Assembly (NCBI GenBank): GCA_031365725.1
Contig: JANLYQ010000033.1
Location: 1 to 51,143, forward strand
Direction: 5' to 3'
DNA: 51,143 nucleotides
Origin: JANLYQ01 sp031365725
GTDB lineage: Bacteria; Actinomycetota; Actinomycetes; JACCUZ01
Shown: positions 8,209 to 17,799 of the stretch, one piece after another
How positions within the stretch are numbered: position 1 is the first letter of the stretch
Layout of the letters: each line of letters begins with the position of its first letter
Translations under genes and position numbers: made by a program
The notes under the pieces: model-generated
The model's database searches: none
Seen by the model: only the letters and a program-made list of their open reading frames with translations
What the model was told of the DNA's origin: nothing

Positions 8209-10320
8209 GTGAGCACGTCGAAGCTCGAGTGGGCCGACCTCGACCGGCGGGCCGTGGACACCGTCCGAGCGCTCGCCATGGACGCGGTGCAGAAGGTCGG
8301 CAACGGCCACCCGGGTACGGCGATGAGCCTCGCCCCAGCGGCGTACCTCCTCTTCCAGCGGCACCTGCGCCATGACCCCACCGACCCCGGCTGGACCGGG
8401 CGGGACCGGTTCGTGCTGTCCTGCGGACACTCGAGCCTGACGCTGTACATCCAGCTCTACCTCTCGGGCTACGGCCTCGAGCTCGACGACCTCAAGGCGC
8501 TGCGTACCTGGGGCTCGCTCACCCCTGGCCACCCCGAGCACGGGCATACCGCCGGTGTCGAGACCACCACCGGTCCGCTCGGGCAGGGCGTCGGCAACGC
8601 GGTCGGCATGGCCATGGCCGCGCGCCGCGAGCGCGGTCTGCTCGACCCCGACGCCGCTCCTGGCGAGAGCATTTTCGACCACATGGTTTGGTGCATCGCC
8701 TCCGATGGCGACATCGAGGAAGGCGTCTCCTCCGAGGCATCCTCGCTCGCTGCGACGCAGCGCCTCGGCAACCTGGTGCTCATCTACGACCACAACCACA
8801 TCTCGATCGAGGACGACACGACGATCGCGCTGTCGGAGGACACCGCCGCACGCTACGAGGCCTACGGCTGGCACGTGCAGGAGGTGGACTGGATGCACGA
8901 CGGCAGCTATGTGGAGAACGTGCAGGCGCTGTCCGATGCCTTCGACACGGCGCGGGCCGTCACCGATCGACCGTCGTTCATCTCGTTGCGCACCGTGATC
9001 GCCTGGCCGGCCCCCACCGCCCAGAACTCCGGCAAGGCCCACGGCAGTGCCCTGGGAGCGGACGAGGTCGCGGCCACCAAGAAGCTCATGGGTATGAACC
9101 CCGACCTCACCTTCGACGTCGACGACGAGGTGCTGGCGCACGCCCGCGAGGTCGTCTCCCGTGGTCGCGAGGCGCACGCAGCATGGGACGAGGAGTTCGC
9201 GGCCTGGTCCGGGAGCAACCCCGAGGGCAAGGCGCTGCTCGACCGGATGCGCACCCGCACCCTGCCCGAGGGCTGGGCCGCTGCACTGCCGGAGTTTCCC
9301 GCCGATGCCAAGGGCATGGCCACCCGCAAGGCCTCCGGCACCGTGCTGGAGAAGATTGCCCCGGTTCTGCCCGAGCTCTGGGGTGGGTCGGCAGACCTGG
9401 CCGAGTCCAACAACACGACACCCAAGGGCGAGCCGTCGTTCCTGCCGGAGGATCGCCAGTCCAAGGCGTTCACCGGCGGACCCTACGGGCGGGTGCTGCA
9501 CTTCGGCATCCGCGAGCACGCCATGGGCTCGATCATGAACGGCATCGCGCTGCACGGCGGCACCCGCGTCTACGGTGGCACCTTCCTGGTCTTCAGCGAC
9601 TACATGCGCCCGGCCGTGCGGCTGGCCGCGCTGATGAAGCTGCCCGTCACCTACGTCTGGACCCACGACTCGATCGGGCTCGGGGAAGACGGTCCCACCC
9701 ACCAGCCGGTCGAGCATCTGGCGGCGCTGCGCGCGATCCCGGGCCTCGACGTCGTCCGCCCGGCGGACGGCAACGAGACAGCGGTCGCCTGGCGCACCAT
9801 CCTCGAGCACACCGATCGCCCCGCCGGTCTGATCCTGAGCCGGCAGGACCTGCCGACGTGGGACCGCGCCGAGCACGGTGCGGCCGAAGGCACCGCGCGC
9901 GGGGGCTACGTGCTCGCCGACGCGACCGGTGGTCAGCCGCAGGTGCTGATCGTTGCCACCGGCTCCGAGGTGCAGCTGGCGATGACGGCCCGCGAACGCC
10001 TCGAGGCCGAGGGCACACCCACCCGAGTGGTGTCCATGCCCTGCATCGAGTGGTTCAACTCCCAGGACCGCTCCTACCAGCAGCAGGTCATCCCCAGCTC
10101 GGTGAAGGCTCGCGTCAGCGTCGAGGCAGCCATCGGCATGGGCTGGCGCGACATCGTCGGTGAGGCCGGCGAGATCGTCAGCCTCGAGCACTTCGGCGCC
10201 AGCGCCGCACACACCGTGCTCTTCGAGCAGTTCGGCTTCACCCCCGACCGCGTGGTCGCCGCCGCACACGCCTCGCTCGAGCGGGTCGGCGTCATCACCG
10301 GCAGCACGACCGGCACCTGA
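8209..10320 (+). CDS. tkt: Transketolase
   Basis: Thiamine-diphosphate enzyme that moves two-carbon units between sugar phosphates in the non-oxidative pentose phosphate pathway. 703 residues, the normal length. The N-terminal TPP domain has GNGHPGTAMSLAP and the metal/TPP motif SDGDIEEG. The pyrimidine domain has GIREHAMGSIMNGI and YGGTFLVFSDYMRP, and the C-terminal domain has VLIVATGSEVQLA. The start is GTG after an AAGGAG site. It is the first gene of a six-gene operon ending at pgl. Confidence 0.97.
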   Translation: MSTSKLEWADLDRRAVDTVRALAMDAVQKVGNGHPGTAMSLAPAAYLLFQRHLRHDPTDPGWTGRDRFVLSCGHSSLTLYIQLYLSGYGLELDDLKALRTWGSLTPGHPEHGHTAGVETTTGPLGQGVGNAVGMAMAARRERGLLDPDAAPGESIFDHMVWCIASDGDIEEGVSSEASSLAATQRLGNLVLIYDHNHISIEDDTTIALSEDTAARYEAYGWHVQEVDWMHDGSYVENVQALSDAFDTARAVTDRPSFISLRTVIAWPAPTAQNSGKAHGSALGADEVAATKKLMGMNPDLTFDVDDEVLAHAREVVSRGREAHAAWDEEFAAWSGSNPEGKALLDRMRTRTLPEGWAAALPEFPADAKGMATRKASGTVLEKIAPVLPELWGGSADLAESNNTTPKGEPSFLPEDRQSKAFTGGPYGRVLHFGIREHAMGSIMNGIALHGGTRVYGGTFLVFSDYMRPAVRLAALMKLPVTYVWTHDSIGLGEDGPTHQPVEHLAALRAIPGLDVVRPADGNETAVAWRTILEHTDRPAGLILSRQDLPTWDRAEHGAAEGTARGGYVLADATGGQPQVLIVATGSEVQLAMTARERLEAEGTPTRVVSMPCIEWFNSQDRSYQQQVIPSSVKARVSVEAAIGMGWRDIVGEAGEIVSLEHFGASAAHTVLFEQFGFTPDRVVAAAHASLERVGVITGSTTGT

Positions 10321-10374
10321 GCGCCCGACCACCGCCACCGACCCACCCCCACCACACCGAAGGGAGCAGGACCG

Positions 10375-11505
10375 ATGACGGACACCCTGCGCCAGCGCTC
10401 CGACGAGGGCGTGGCCATCTGGCTCGACGACATGAGCCGCGGCCGCCTCGCCACCGACAACCTCGCCGACCTGATCCGCGACAAACATGTCGTCGGCGTC
10501 ACGACCAACCCCACGATCTTCCAGAAGGCGATCAGCGACAGCGAGCTCTACGACCGGCAAGTGCGTGACCTCGCCGTCCGCGGCCTCGAGGTCGACGAAG
10601 CGCTCCGCATGATCACGACGTACGACGTGCGGTGGGCCTGCGACATCCTGCGCCCGGTCTACGACACCAGCGGGGGCGCCGACGGCCGGGTCTCCATCGA
10701 GGTCGACCCGAGGCTCGCGCACGAGACCGAGCGCACTGTGGCCGAGGCCCGCCAGCTCTGGTGGCTGGTCGATCGACCCAACCTGTTCATCAAGATCCCG
10801 GCGACCAAAGCCGGACTGCCGGCGATCGCGACGTGCCTGGCCGAAGGCATCAGCGTCAACGTCACCCTGATCTTCTCCCTCGAGCGCTACCGCGCCGTGA
10901 TGGATGCCTACCTCTATGGTCTAGAACGAGCCCGGGCCGCCGGTCACGACCTGAGTCGGCTCACCTCGGTCGCGTCGTTCTTCGTCAGCCGGGTCGACAC
11001 CGAGATCGACAAGCGCCTCGACAAGATCGGCTCACCGGAGGCCGCCGACCTCAAGGGCAAGGCCGCGATCGCCAACGCCCGCCTGGCGTTCCAGGCCTAC
11101 GAAGAGGTTTTTGCCGGACCGCGATGGTCGGCGATCGCCGAGGGTGGCGGCACCCCGCAGCGTCCGCTGTGGGCCTCGACGGGAGTCAAGGACCCCGCCT
11201 ACGACGACACGCAGTACGTCGTCGAGCTGGTCAGTCGCGGTGTGGTCAACACCATGCCCGAGCCGACCCTCGACGCGGTGGCCGACCACGGCGTCGTCCG
11301 CGGTGACACCATCCGCGGCGAGTACGCCACCGCGGCCGCCACCATGGCAGCCCTGGCCGCTGCCGGCGTCGACGTCGACGAGGTCGTGCAGCTGCTCGAG
11401 GAGGAGGGCGTGTCGAAGTTCGAGGCCTCCTGGAACGAGCTGCTGGCCTCGACCAAGGCCGAGCTCGAGCGGCTCGCGACCGAGGCCGGCAAGGCCGACG
11501 CATGA
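10375..11505 (+). CDS. tal: Transaldolase
   Basis: Transfers a dihydroxyacetone unit between sugar phosphates through a Schiff-base lysine, expected in FIKIPATK. 376 residues, typical of the long actinobacterial transaldolases. Other family pieces are GVTTNPTIFQKAI, VNVTLIFSLERY and LTSVASFFVSRVD. The ATG has a strong AAGGGAG site 9 nt upstream. The stop overlaps the pgi start as ATGA. Confidence 0.96.
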   Translation: MTDTLRQRSDEGVAIWLDDMSRGRLATDNLADLIRDKHVVGVTTNPTIFQKAISDSELYDRQVRDLAVRGLEVDEALRMITTYDVRWACDILRPVYDTSGGADGRVSIEVDPRLAHETERTVAEARQLWWLVDRPNLFIKIPATKAGLPAIATCLAEGISVNVTLIFSLERYRAVMDAYLYGLERARAAGHDLSRLTSVASFFVSRVDTEIDKRLDKIGSPEAADLKGKAAIANARLAFQAYEEVFAGPRWSAIAEGGGTPQRPLWASTGVKDPAYDDTQYVVELVSRGVVNTMPEPTLDAVADHGVVRGDTIRGEYATAAATMAALAAAGVDVDEVVQLLEEEGVSKFEASWNELLASTKAELERLATEAGKADA

Positions 11506-13115
11506 GTGTGACGGTCCGACTCGCCGGCGACGACGCGTCGTCGACCGACAGTGCCGTCTCCGGCATCGCGGCTGGTCTTGCCGCGCGAGACGCCTCCCTG
11601 TGGGGCGCGGACGCGGAGCAGGAGGCCGGTCAGCGCCTTGGCTGGCTGGACCTGCCGACCACCTCCGTCGAGCTGTTGCCGCAGCTGCGCGAGCTGGCGG
11701 CCACGTTGGCAGCGCACGGCCTCGACCACATCGTCCTGGCCGGCATGGGCGGCTCCTCCCTGGCGCCGGAGGTCATCACCCGCACCGCTGGCGTCGAGCT
11801 CACCATCCTCGACAGCACCGACCCGCACCAGGTCGGGGCGGCGCTCGCCGACCGGCTGGACCGCACCGTCCTGGTGGTGGCTTCCAAGAGCGGGGGCACG
11901 GCCGAGACCGACTCGCACCGCAGGGCCTACGAGCAGGCATTCCGAGACGCCGGGCTCGACGACGCGGCGATCGCTGCGCGCATCGTGGTGGTGACCGACC
12001 CGGGTTCCCCGCTGCACGACCAGGCGGCCGCGGCGGGTTACACCGTCGTGCTGGCCGACCCGTCGGTGGGCGGACGCTACAGCGCTCTGTCCGCCTTCGG
12101 CATCACGCCGAGCCTGCTTGCCGGGGCCGACGTCGAGTCCCTGCTGGCCGACGCACGGTCAACTGCCATGGCGCTCGCCGACGAGGACAACGACGGCGTG
12201 CGGCTGGGGTCAGCACTCGGGGTTGCGGCCCTGGCCGGGCGCGACAAGCTGGTCCTGGCCGACCACGGATCGGGCATCGTCGGATTCGGCGACTGGGCCG
12301 AGCAGCTGGTGGCAGAGTCGACCGGCAAGCTGGGTCGCGGCATCCTGCCGGTGGTGGTCGAGGGGGTCGAGGCACCAGGTTTCCTCGACGCGGGGCCCGA
12401 CGGTCACCCCGTCGTCATCGGCGACCCGCCCGACGGGCACGACCTCACGTCGGTCGCCGGCAGCCTGGGCGGCCAGTTCTTCCTCTGGGAGTACGCCACC
12501 GTGGTGGCCGGCAAGGTCCTCGGCATCAATCCGTTCGACCAGCCCAACGTCGCCGAGTCCAAGGCCAACACGACGACCCTGCTGGAGGAGTCCGGCGACG
12601 GTCCGCTGCCCGAGGGCGAGCCCGTCCTGGTCGAGGGAGCGGTCCAGGTGCACGGGGACCTGATCGCGCTCGGCTCCCCCACCGACCTGGCCGGCGTGCT
12701 GCGTGGTCTTCTCGCCGCGGTCGGACCCGGTGGCTACCTCGCCGTCATGGCCTACCTCGACCGGCACGGCGACGGCGCCACCGCCGACCTCCGTCGGTCG
12801 CTCGCGGCCGCCGCGGGCGGTCACCCGGTGACGTTCGGCTGGGCACCGCGATTCCTGCACTCCACGGGGCAGTTCCACAAGGGCGGTCCGCAGACCGGGG
12901 TCTTCCTGCAGGTCACCGGCACCGTGGAGAGCGACGTCGACGTGCCTGGGCGACCCTTCACCTTCGGTCGCCTGCAGATGGCGCAGGCGCTGGGCGACCA
13001 GCGGGCGCTGGCCGGACGCGAACGCCCCGTCGTACGGCTGCATCTCACCGACCGTACGACCGGTGTCGCCGAGCTGCTCGCCGCGGCTGCCTCGTTGTCC
13101 GGATCGACCGCATGA
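11502..13115 (+). CDS. pgi: Glucose-6-phosphate isomerase
   Basis: Interconverts glucose 6-phosphate and fructose 6-phosphate, returning non-oxidative products to the oxidative branch. 537 residues. Seen: two SIS-type sugar-phosphate regions with GMGGSSLAPEVI and ASKSGGTAETDSH, the later GSGIVGFGDWAEQLVAES, and the C-terminal FHKGGPQTGVF. Its position between tal and zwf, with 4-nt ATGA overlaps on both sides, points to coupled translation. It is of the divergent actinobacterial kind rather than the E. coli type. Confidence 0.92.
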   Translation: MSVTVRLAGDDASSTDSAVSGIAAGLAARDASLWGADAEQEAGQRLGWLDLPTTSVELLPQLRELAATLAAHGLDHIVLAGMGGSSLAPEVITRTAGVELTILDSTDPHQVGAALADRLDRTVLVVASKSGGTAETDSHRRAYEQAFRDAGLDDAAIAARIVVVTDPGSPLHDQAAAAGYTVVLADPSVGGRYSALSAFGITPSLLAGADVESLLADARSTAMALADEDNDGVRLGSALGVAALAGRDKLVLADHGSGIVGFGDWAEQLVAESTGKLGRGILPVVVEGVEAPGFLDAGPDGHPVVIGDPPDGHDLTSVAGSLGGQFFLWEYATVVAGKVLGINPFDQPNVAESKANTTTLLEESGDGPLPEGEPVLVEGAVQVHGDLIALGSPTDLAGVLRGLLAAVGPGGYLAVMAYLDRHGDGATADLRRSLAAAAGGHPVTFGWAPRFLHSTGQFHKGGPQTGVFLQVTGTVESDVDVPGRPFTFGRLQMAQALGDQRALAGRERPVVRLHLTDRTTGVAELLAAAASLSGSTA

Positions 13116-14656
13116 GCCACGTCGTGGCCGGGGGCAGCCCGGGAAACCCGCTGCGCGATGTCCGCGACCGCCGCCTGCCGCGGGTCCCCGGCCCGTGCGC
13201 GCTCGTCGTCTTCGGTGTGACCGGCGACCTCGCCCGGAAGAAGCTCATCCCCGCGGTCTACGACCTGGCCAACCGCGGCCTGCTGCCCCCGGGCTTCTCG
13301 CTGCTGGGCTTCGCTCGACGCGACTGGGGCGACGGCGAGTTCGCCGACCTCGCGCGCACGGCCGCGCAGGAGCACTCCCGCACCGGCTTTCGTGACGACG
13401 TCTGGTCCCGGCTGGCCGACAGCATCAGGTTCGTCCCCGGCTCCTTCGACGACGACGCCGCGTTCGACACCCTGGCCGACACCCTCGTGCAGATGGAGGA
13501 GTCGCACGGCATCCAGGGCAACGCCGCGTTCTACCTCTCGATCCCCCCGCCGATGTTCCCGGTGGTGCTCAAGCAGATGCAACGCACCCGGATGGCCGAC
13601 AACGACGAACGCGGCGGTTGGCGCCGGGTCGTCGTCGAGAAGCCGTTCGGTCACGACCTGCAGAGCGGTGTCGAGCTGAACAAGCTCGTCGACGACGTCT
13701 TCACCGCGCAGGACGTGTTCCGCATCGACCACTACCTCGGGAAGGAGACGGTCCAGAACCTCCTCGCGCTGCGGTTCGCCAACACGCTGTTCGAGCCGGT
13801 CTGGAACGGCAACTTCGTCGACTCGGTGCAGATCACCATGGCCGAGGACGTCGGCATCGGCACCCGGGCCGGTTTCTACGACACCGCCGGGGCGGCCCGT
13901 GACGTCCTGCAGAACCACGTCCTGCAGCTGCTCGCCCTGACCGCCATGGAGGAGCCGGTCTCCTTCGACGCCGAGTCGATCCGCACCGAGAAGACGAAGG
14001 TTCTCGGCGCGATCGAGCTGCCGAAGAAGCTGGCCGACTATGCGATCCGCGGGCAGTACGACCAGGGCTGGCTCGGCGGTCAGCGCGTGGTGTCCTACCT
14101 CGACGAGGAGAACATCCCCGCGGGCTCGACTACCGAGACCTACGCCGCCGTCCGGCTCGACGTGCAGACCCGACGCTGGGCCGGGGTGCCGTTCTACCTG
14201 CGCACCGGCAAGCGGCTGCCCCGCCGCGTCACCGAGATCGCGGTCGTCTTCAAGAAGGCCCCGCACCTGCCGTTCGCCGCGACCGACACCGAGGAGCTCG
14301 GCCACAACCAGCTCGTGATCCGGGTGCAGCCCGACGAGGGTGTGACGCTTCGGTTCGGCTCCAAGGTGCCCGGTTCGGCCATGGAGGTCCGCGACGTGTC
14401 GATGGACTTCCTCTACGGCGAGGCGTTCACCGAGTCCTCACCCGAAGCCTACGAGCGGCTGCTGCTCGACGTGCTCATAGGCGACGCCACCCTGTTCCCC
14501 CGCAACGAAGAGGTCGAGCTGTCCTGGAAGGTCATCGACCCGCTGGAAGCCTTCTGGGCAGGGACCAAGCCTGAGCTCTACCGAGCCGGTGAGTGGGGGC
14601 CGCGCGGTGCCGACGAGATGCTCGCCCGTGACGGACGCGTCTGGAGGCGACCGTAG
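13112..14656 (+). CDS. zwf: Glucose-6-phosphate 1-dehydrogenase
   Basis: First enzyme of the oxidative branch; makes 6-phosphogluconolactone and NADPH. 514 residues from the ATG at 13112 that overlaps the pgi stop. The cofactor loop is FGVTGDLARKK, the substrate/active site is FRIDHYLGKE with the catalytic His, and VVEKPFGHD and YLRTGKRLP are also present. The family partner OpcA is encoded 2 nt downstream. Confidence 0.97.
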   Translation: MSHVVAGGSPGNPLRDVRDRRLPRVPGPCALVVFGVTGDLARKKLIPAVYDLANRGLLPPGFSLLGFARRDWGDGEFADLARTAAQEHSRTGFRDDVWSRLADSIRFVPGSFDDDAAFDTLADTLVQMEESHGIQGNAAFYLSIPPPMFPVVLKQMQRTRMADNDERGGWRRVVVEKPFGHDLQSGVELNKLVDDVFTAQDVFRIDHYLGKETVQNLLALRFANTLFEPVWNGNFVDSVQITMAEDVGIGTRAGFYDTAGAARDVLQNHVLQLLALTAMEEPVSFDAESIRTEKTKVLGAIELPKKLADYAIRGQYDQGWLGGQRVVSYLDEENIPAGSTTETYAAVRLDVQTRRWAGVPFYLRTGKRLPRRVTEIAVVFKKAPHLPFAATDTEELGHNQLVIRVQPDEGVTLRFGSKVPGSAMEVRDVSMDFLYGEAFTESSPEAYERLLLDVLIGDATLFPRNEEVELSWKVIDPLEAFWAGTKPELYRAGEWGPRGADEMLARDGRVWRRP

Positions 14657-14658
14657 TC

Positions 14659-15855
14659 ATGACCACCATCCTGTGGGACACCAACGGCACCGAGATCGTC
14701 AAGACCCTGTCGGCCGAACGCCGCGCGGCCGGTGCGCTTGCCTCCGGTCTGGCGCTGACCCTGGTCGTCGTGGCCGACGAGGAGCACGCCGAGGAGGCTC
14801 AGCAGGCTGCGACGGCTGCGGCGTCGGCGCACCCGTGCCGCCTGCTCGTCGTCGTACGTCGTCGGGTCGATGCCGATGACCGCCTCGATGCCGAGGTGCA
14901 GGTCGGCGGGCGCCTCGGCGCCAACGAGGCGGTGATGATGCGGATGTACGGACGACTGGCTCTGCACGCCGAGTCCGTCGTCCTGCCGCTGCTGGCCTCC
15001 GACGCACCGGTCGTCACCTGGTGGCACGGCACCACGCCGGACAAGCTCGCCCACGACGCCCTCGGTGTCCTCGCCTCGCGACGGGTCACTGACGCTACGG
15101 CGCTGGGTGCCGACGCCGCGGCCGCGCTCCGGCGGCGGGCGAAGGACTACGCGCCCGGCGACACCGACCTCGCCTGGACCCGCACCACCCCGTGGCGGGC
15201 GCTGCTCGCATCGGCCTTCGACGACATGTTCGCCGAGCCCACCTCCGCCGAGGTCCAGGCTGAGGCGGGCAACCCCAGCGCTGCCCTTCTTGCCGGCTGG
15301 CTCACGACCCGGCTCAAGATCCGGGTACGGCGCACCGACACCGCCGGCCCCGGGATCACCGCCGTCGAGGTCCGCTTCGCCGGCAAGGAGCGGCTGCGCA
15401 TCGACCGCCCTGACGGCTATCTCGCGACCCTGTCGCGCACCGGCATCTCCGACCGGCAGCTGCCGCTGCGGCGACGGGACCTCGGTGAGCTGCTCGGCGA
15501 CGAGCTCCGGCGCCTCGACGCCGACCAGCCCTACGCCGACGCCCTGTCGGCTGTCACCGGTGAGAAGAACCTCGACGACCGACCCCCCATGCGCACGCTG
15601 GTGTGGTGGGACCCGACCGGCAACAGCCGGTCGAAGGCCGTGAAGAAAACCACACCTGCCACAACCAGCAAGGCGCCCGCCAAGTCCGCAGCCAAGTCCG
15701 CAGCGAAGCCGCCGGCCAAGCCGCCGGTATCAGGGGCTGCCGTCGCCAAGGCCACCCGCCGCAAGGCGGCCGAGGCGTCCAAGGCGGCTGCCGGGGTCCG
15801 GGCGCGCACCGCCAAGAAGGTCGCGGCTCGTCGCTCGACAGGCACGGGCGAGTGA
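14659..15855 (+). CDS. opcA: Glucose-6-phosphate dehydrogenase assembly protein OpcA with basic tail
   Basis: Partner needed for full Zwf activity in cyanobacteria and actinobacteria. 398 residues. The first about 310 match the family (TTILWDTNGTEIVKTL, RLLVVVRRR, PVVTWWHG, PLRRRDLGELLGDELRRL). The last about 80 are a Lys/Ala/Pro-rich tail with repeated AAK and APAK units like histone H1, which is longer than usual for OpcA. The stop overlaps the pgl start as GTGA. Confidence 0.92.
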   Translation: MTTILWDTNGTEIVKTLSAERRAAGALASGLALTLVVVADEEHAEEAQQAATAAASAHPCRLLVVVRRRVDADDRLDAEVQVGGRLGANEAVMMRMYGRLALHAESVVLPLLASDAPVVTWWHGTTPDKLAHDALGVLASRRVTDATALGADAAAALRRRAKDYAPGDTDLAWTRTTPWRALLASAFDDMFAEPTSAEVQAEAGNPSAALLAGWLTTRLKIRVRRTDTAGPGITAVEVRFAGKERLRIDRPDGYLATLSRTGISDRQLPLRRRDLGELLGDELRRLDADQPYADALSAVTGEKNLDDRPPMRTLVWWDPTGNSRSKAVKKTTPATTSKAPAKSAAKSAAKPPAKPPVSGAAVAKATRRKAAEASKAAAGVRARTAKKVAARRSTGTGE

Positions 15856-16631
15856 GCACTCCTACCGTCCTGGTGCACCGAGATCCGGCGGAGCTCGCAG
15901 GTGCCGTAGCGGCCCGACTGATCACCCGCCTGGTCGACGTCCAGTCCGCCCGCGGCTCGGCATCCCTGGTGCTCACGGGAGGCACCATCGCCCGGGACAC
16001 CCTGGCGGCAGTGGCCGCCTCCCCCGCCCGGGGTGCGGTCGACTGGCGGCGTCTGGACCTGTGGTGGGGCGACGAGCGCTTCCTGCCCGCCGGAGATCCT
16101 GCACGCAACGAGACCTTGGCTCGCGAAGCCCTGCTGGACGCCGTTCCCCTGGACGCCGAGCGGGTGCACCCGATGGGTGCCTCGGACGGCCCGGACGGCA
16201 ACGACCCCGATGCGGCTGCCGATCGCTATGCGGACGCCCTGGCCCGCAGCTCCCGGCCGGAGGACCACGGCCCCGCGCCGACCTTCGACGTGTGCCTGCT
16301 CGGGGTAGGGCCGGACGGGCACATCGCGTCGCTGTTCCCCGGGCACCCCGCGTTGTACGACGACCGGCCGGTGGTGGCGGTGCGCAACGCCCCCAAGCCA
16401 CCCCCGACGCGGCTCTCGCTGACCCTGCCGGTCATCCAGGGGGCGCGCGAGGTGTGGGCCGTGGTCGCCGGTGAGGACAAGGCGGCCGCCGTCGCCATGG
16501 CTCTGTCCGGCGCCGGGACGCGCCAGGTGCCTGCCGGCGGCGCGGTCGGCCGGGACCGCTCGCTGTGGTTGCTCGACCGAGCCGCTGCTGCTCACCTGCC
16601 CACGGGCATGGCGCGGATCGCCTCGCCCTGA
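15852..16631 (+). CDS. pgl: 6-Phosphogluconolactonase
   Basis: Hydrolyses 6-phosphogluconolactone made by Zwf. 259 residues of the DevB/SOL family: VLTGGTIARDTL, LDLWWGDERFLP and LLGVGPDGHIASLFPGHP. The GTG start overlaps the opcA stop. It closes the operon; no clear hairpin terminator was seen in the 37 nt that follow. Confidence 0.94.
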   Translation: MSTPTVLVHRDPAELAGAVAARLITRLVDVQSARGSASLVLTGGTIARDTLAAVAASPARGAVDWRRLDLWWGDERFLPAGDPARNETLAREALLDAVPLDAERVHPMGASDGPDGNDPDAAADRYADALARSSRPEDHGPAPTFDVCLLGVGPDGHIASLFPGHPALYDDRPVVAVRNAPKPPPTRLSLTLPVIQGAREVWAVVAGEDKAAAVAMALSGAGTRQVPAGGAVGRDRSLWLLDRAAAAHLPTGMARIASP

Positions 16632-16656
16632 CGCAGCTGTCCGTCGAGCGTCGTTC

Positions 16657-16662
16657 TAGCCT
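16657..16662 (+). promoter_or_regulatory. Leaderless -10 box of DUF2277 gene
   Basis: TAGCCT, 6 nt, then the ATG at 16669. Confidence 0.5.
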
Positions 16663-16668
16663 GGCGAC

Positions 16669-16917
16669 ATGTGCCGCAGCATCAAGACCTTGCGCCCGCC
16701 GTACGCCGACCAGGTCAGCTCCGAGGACGTGACGGCCGCCGCGCTGCAGTACGTCCGCAAGATCAGCGGCTTCCGGTCGCCCAGCCGCTCGAACGCGGCG
16801 ACTTTCGACGCGGCGGTGGCCGCCGTGACTGCGGCCACCCAGCAGCTGCTGGACTCCCTGGTCCTGCCGCCGGCGCGCGGGGTAGACCCAGCCAGGAGTC
16901 GGCCGGCCGACCGGTAG
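16669..16917 (+). CDS. DUF2277 family protein
   Basis: 82 residues with the hallmark N-terminus MCRSIKTLRPP of DUF2277, followed by a helical segment AALQYVRKISGFRSPS and a second helix ending near LLDSLVLPP. Function unknown in all organisms; the invariant Cys2 suggests metal or redox chemistry, which is inference. It has its own predicted leaderless promoter. Confidence 0.88.
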   Translation: MCRSIKTLRPPYADQVSSEDVTAAALQYVRKISGFRSPSRSNAATFDAAVAAVTAATQQLLDSLVLPPARGVDPARSRPADR

Positions 16918-16930
16918 CCTCACGGCCGCC

Positions 16931-17623
16931 ATGACCACGAAGGACAGCCCGCCGGCGCCGCGTCTGCCGACACCGTCGGCCATACGCACCTACAAGCGCC
17001 GCGCCAGTCGCGTCACCACGGGCCAGCGGGGCGCCCTGGGCCGGCTCTGGTCGACGTACGGCCTGACCGTCGACGGAACGCCGTTGGACCTGGCCGTGCT
17101 GTTCGGTCGGGACGCACCGCTCGCGCTCGAGATCGGCTTCGGCATGGGCGAGGCGACCGCCGAGATGGCAGGTGCGGACCCGGCCACGGACCTGCTGGCG
17201 GTCGACGTGCACACGCCGGGCCAGGGCAACCTGCTCCGACTCGCCGAGCTCGCTGGGCTGACCAACGTGCGGGTGGCCGACGGTGACGCACTGGTGCTGC
17301 TGCGGCACATGCTCGGCGGGGCGAGCCTGGCCGCGATCCGGGTCTTCTTTCCCGACCCGTGGCCCAAGACCCGGCACCACAAACGCCGCCTGGTGACCGA
17401 CCAGTTCCTCGCTCTGTGCGCCGACCGGCTGGTCGACGGCGGGCTGCTGCACGTGGCTACCGACGTCGACTCCTACGCGGAGCTCGTGGCGGCGGGCCTG
17501 GCCCGGTCCCGCCAGTTCTCCGGGCTCCGCCCACCGTGGCGGGCTGCGACCAGGTTCGAGGGTCAGGCGCTGCGGGCCGGGCGGACCTGTCACGACCTCG
17601 CCGCTGTGCGCGTGGCCCGGTGA
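16931..17623 (+). CDS. trmB: tRNA (guanine-N7-)-methyltransferase
   Basis: SAM-dependent enzyme that methylates G46 in the variable loop of tRNAs. 230 residues. The SAM motif is LALEIGFGMGEAT, and the family signature is FFPDPWPKTRHHKRRLV. A C-terminal ATDVDSYAE motif is present, and the N-terminus has the usual RTYKRRASR leader. A TAGCCT -10 box ends 10 nt before the ATG. Confidence 0.95.
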   Translation: MTTKDSPPAPRLPTPSAIRTYKRRASRVTTGQRGALGRLWSTYGLTVDGTPLDLAVLFGRDAPLALEIGFGMGEATAEMAGADPATDLLAVDVHTPGQGNLLRLAELAGLTNVRVADGDALVLLRHMLGGASLAAIRVFFPDPWPKTRHHKRRLVTDQFLALCADRLVDGGLLHVATDVDSYAELVAAGLARSRQFSGLRPPWRAATRFEGQALRAGRTCHDLAAVRVAR

Positions 17624-17773
17624 TGTCCACCACAGCGCCAGCGTCCGGCTCCGGGGCTGTGATACCTGCAGGCGGTCATCGCGCCCAGCACCGACCCGGA
17701 TGCGGGCGTGATCCGCGAGATCCTGTCTCGCCGGCGCGTCGCCTCACGCCCTAGCCGCCTAACGCCCTAGCCG
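17623..17773 (+). pseudogene. Possible gene relic after trmB, with 12-bp repeat
   Basis: An ATG overlapping the trmB stop (TGATG) opens 44 codons of low-quality protein (MSTTAPASGSGAV at the start). In the next frame the DNA reads YLQAVIAPSTDPDAGVIREI, then LSRRRVASRP, with the look of a genuine protein end, so a deletion or frameshift inside a former gene is possible. Two copies of ACGCCCTAGCCG follow at 17746-17757 and 17762-17773. I do not recognise a family. Confidence 0.25.
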
Positions 17774-17799
17774 GTCGTCGACCGCGCTCCCGGGGGCCG

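Noticed and set aside
8014..10722. Minus-strand open frame of about 900 codons antisense to tkt
   Set aside because: It is a shadow of the codon bias of tkt and tal: composition is His/Arg/Gly/Val-rich, no domain is seen, and the plus-strand proteins are unmistakable.
11111..13111. Long plus-strand reading upstream of zwf that joins it without a stop
   Set aside because: The part before 13112 is Arg/Pro-rich out-of-frame tal and pgi sequence. The ATG at 13112 with the ATGA overlap gives the normal Zwf N-terminus.
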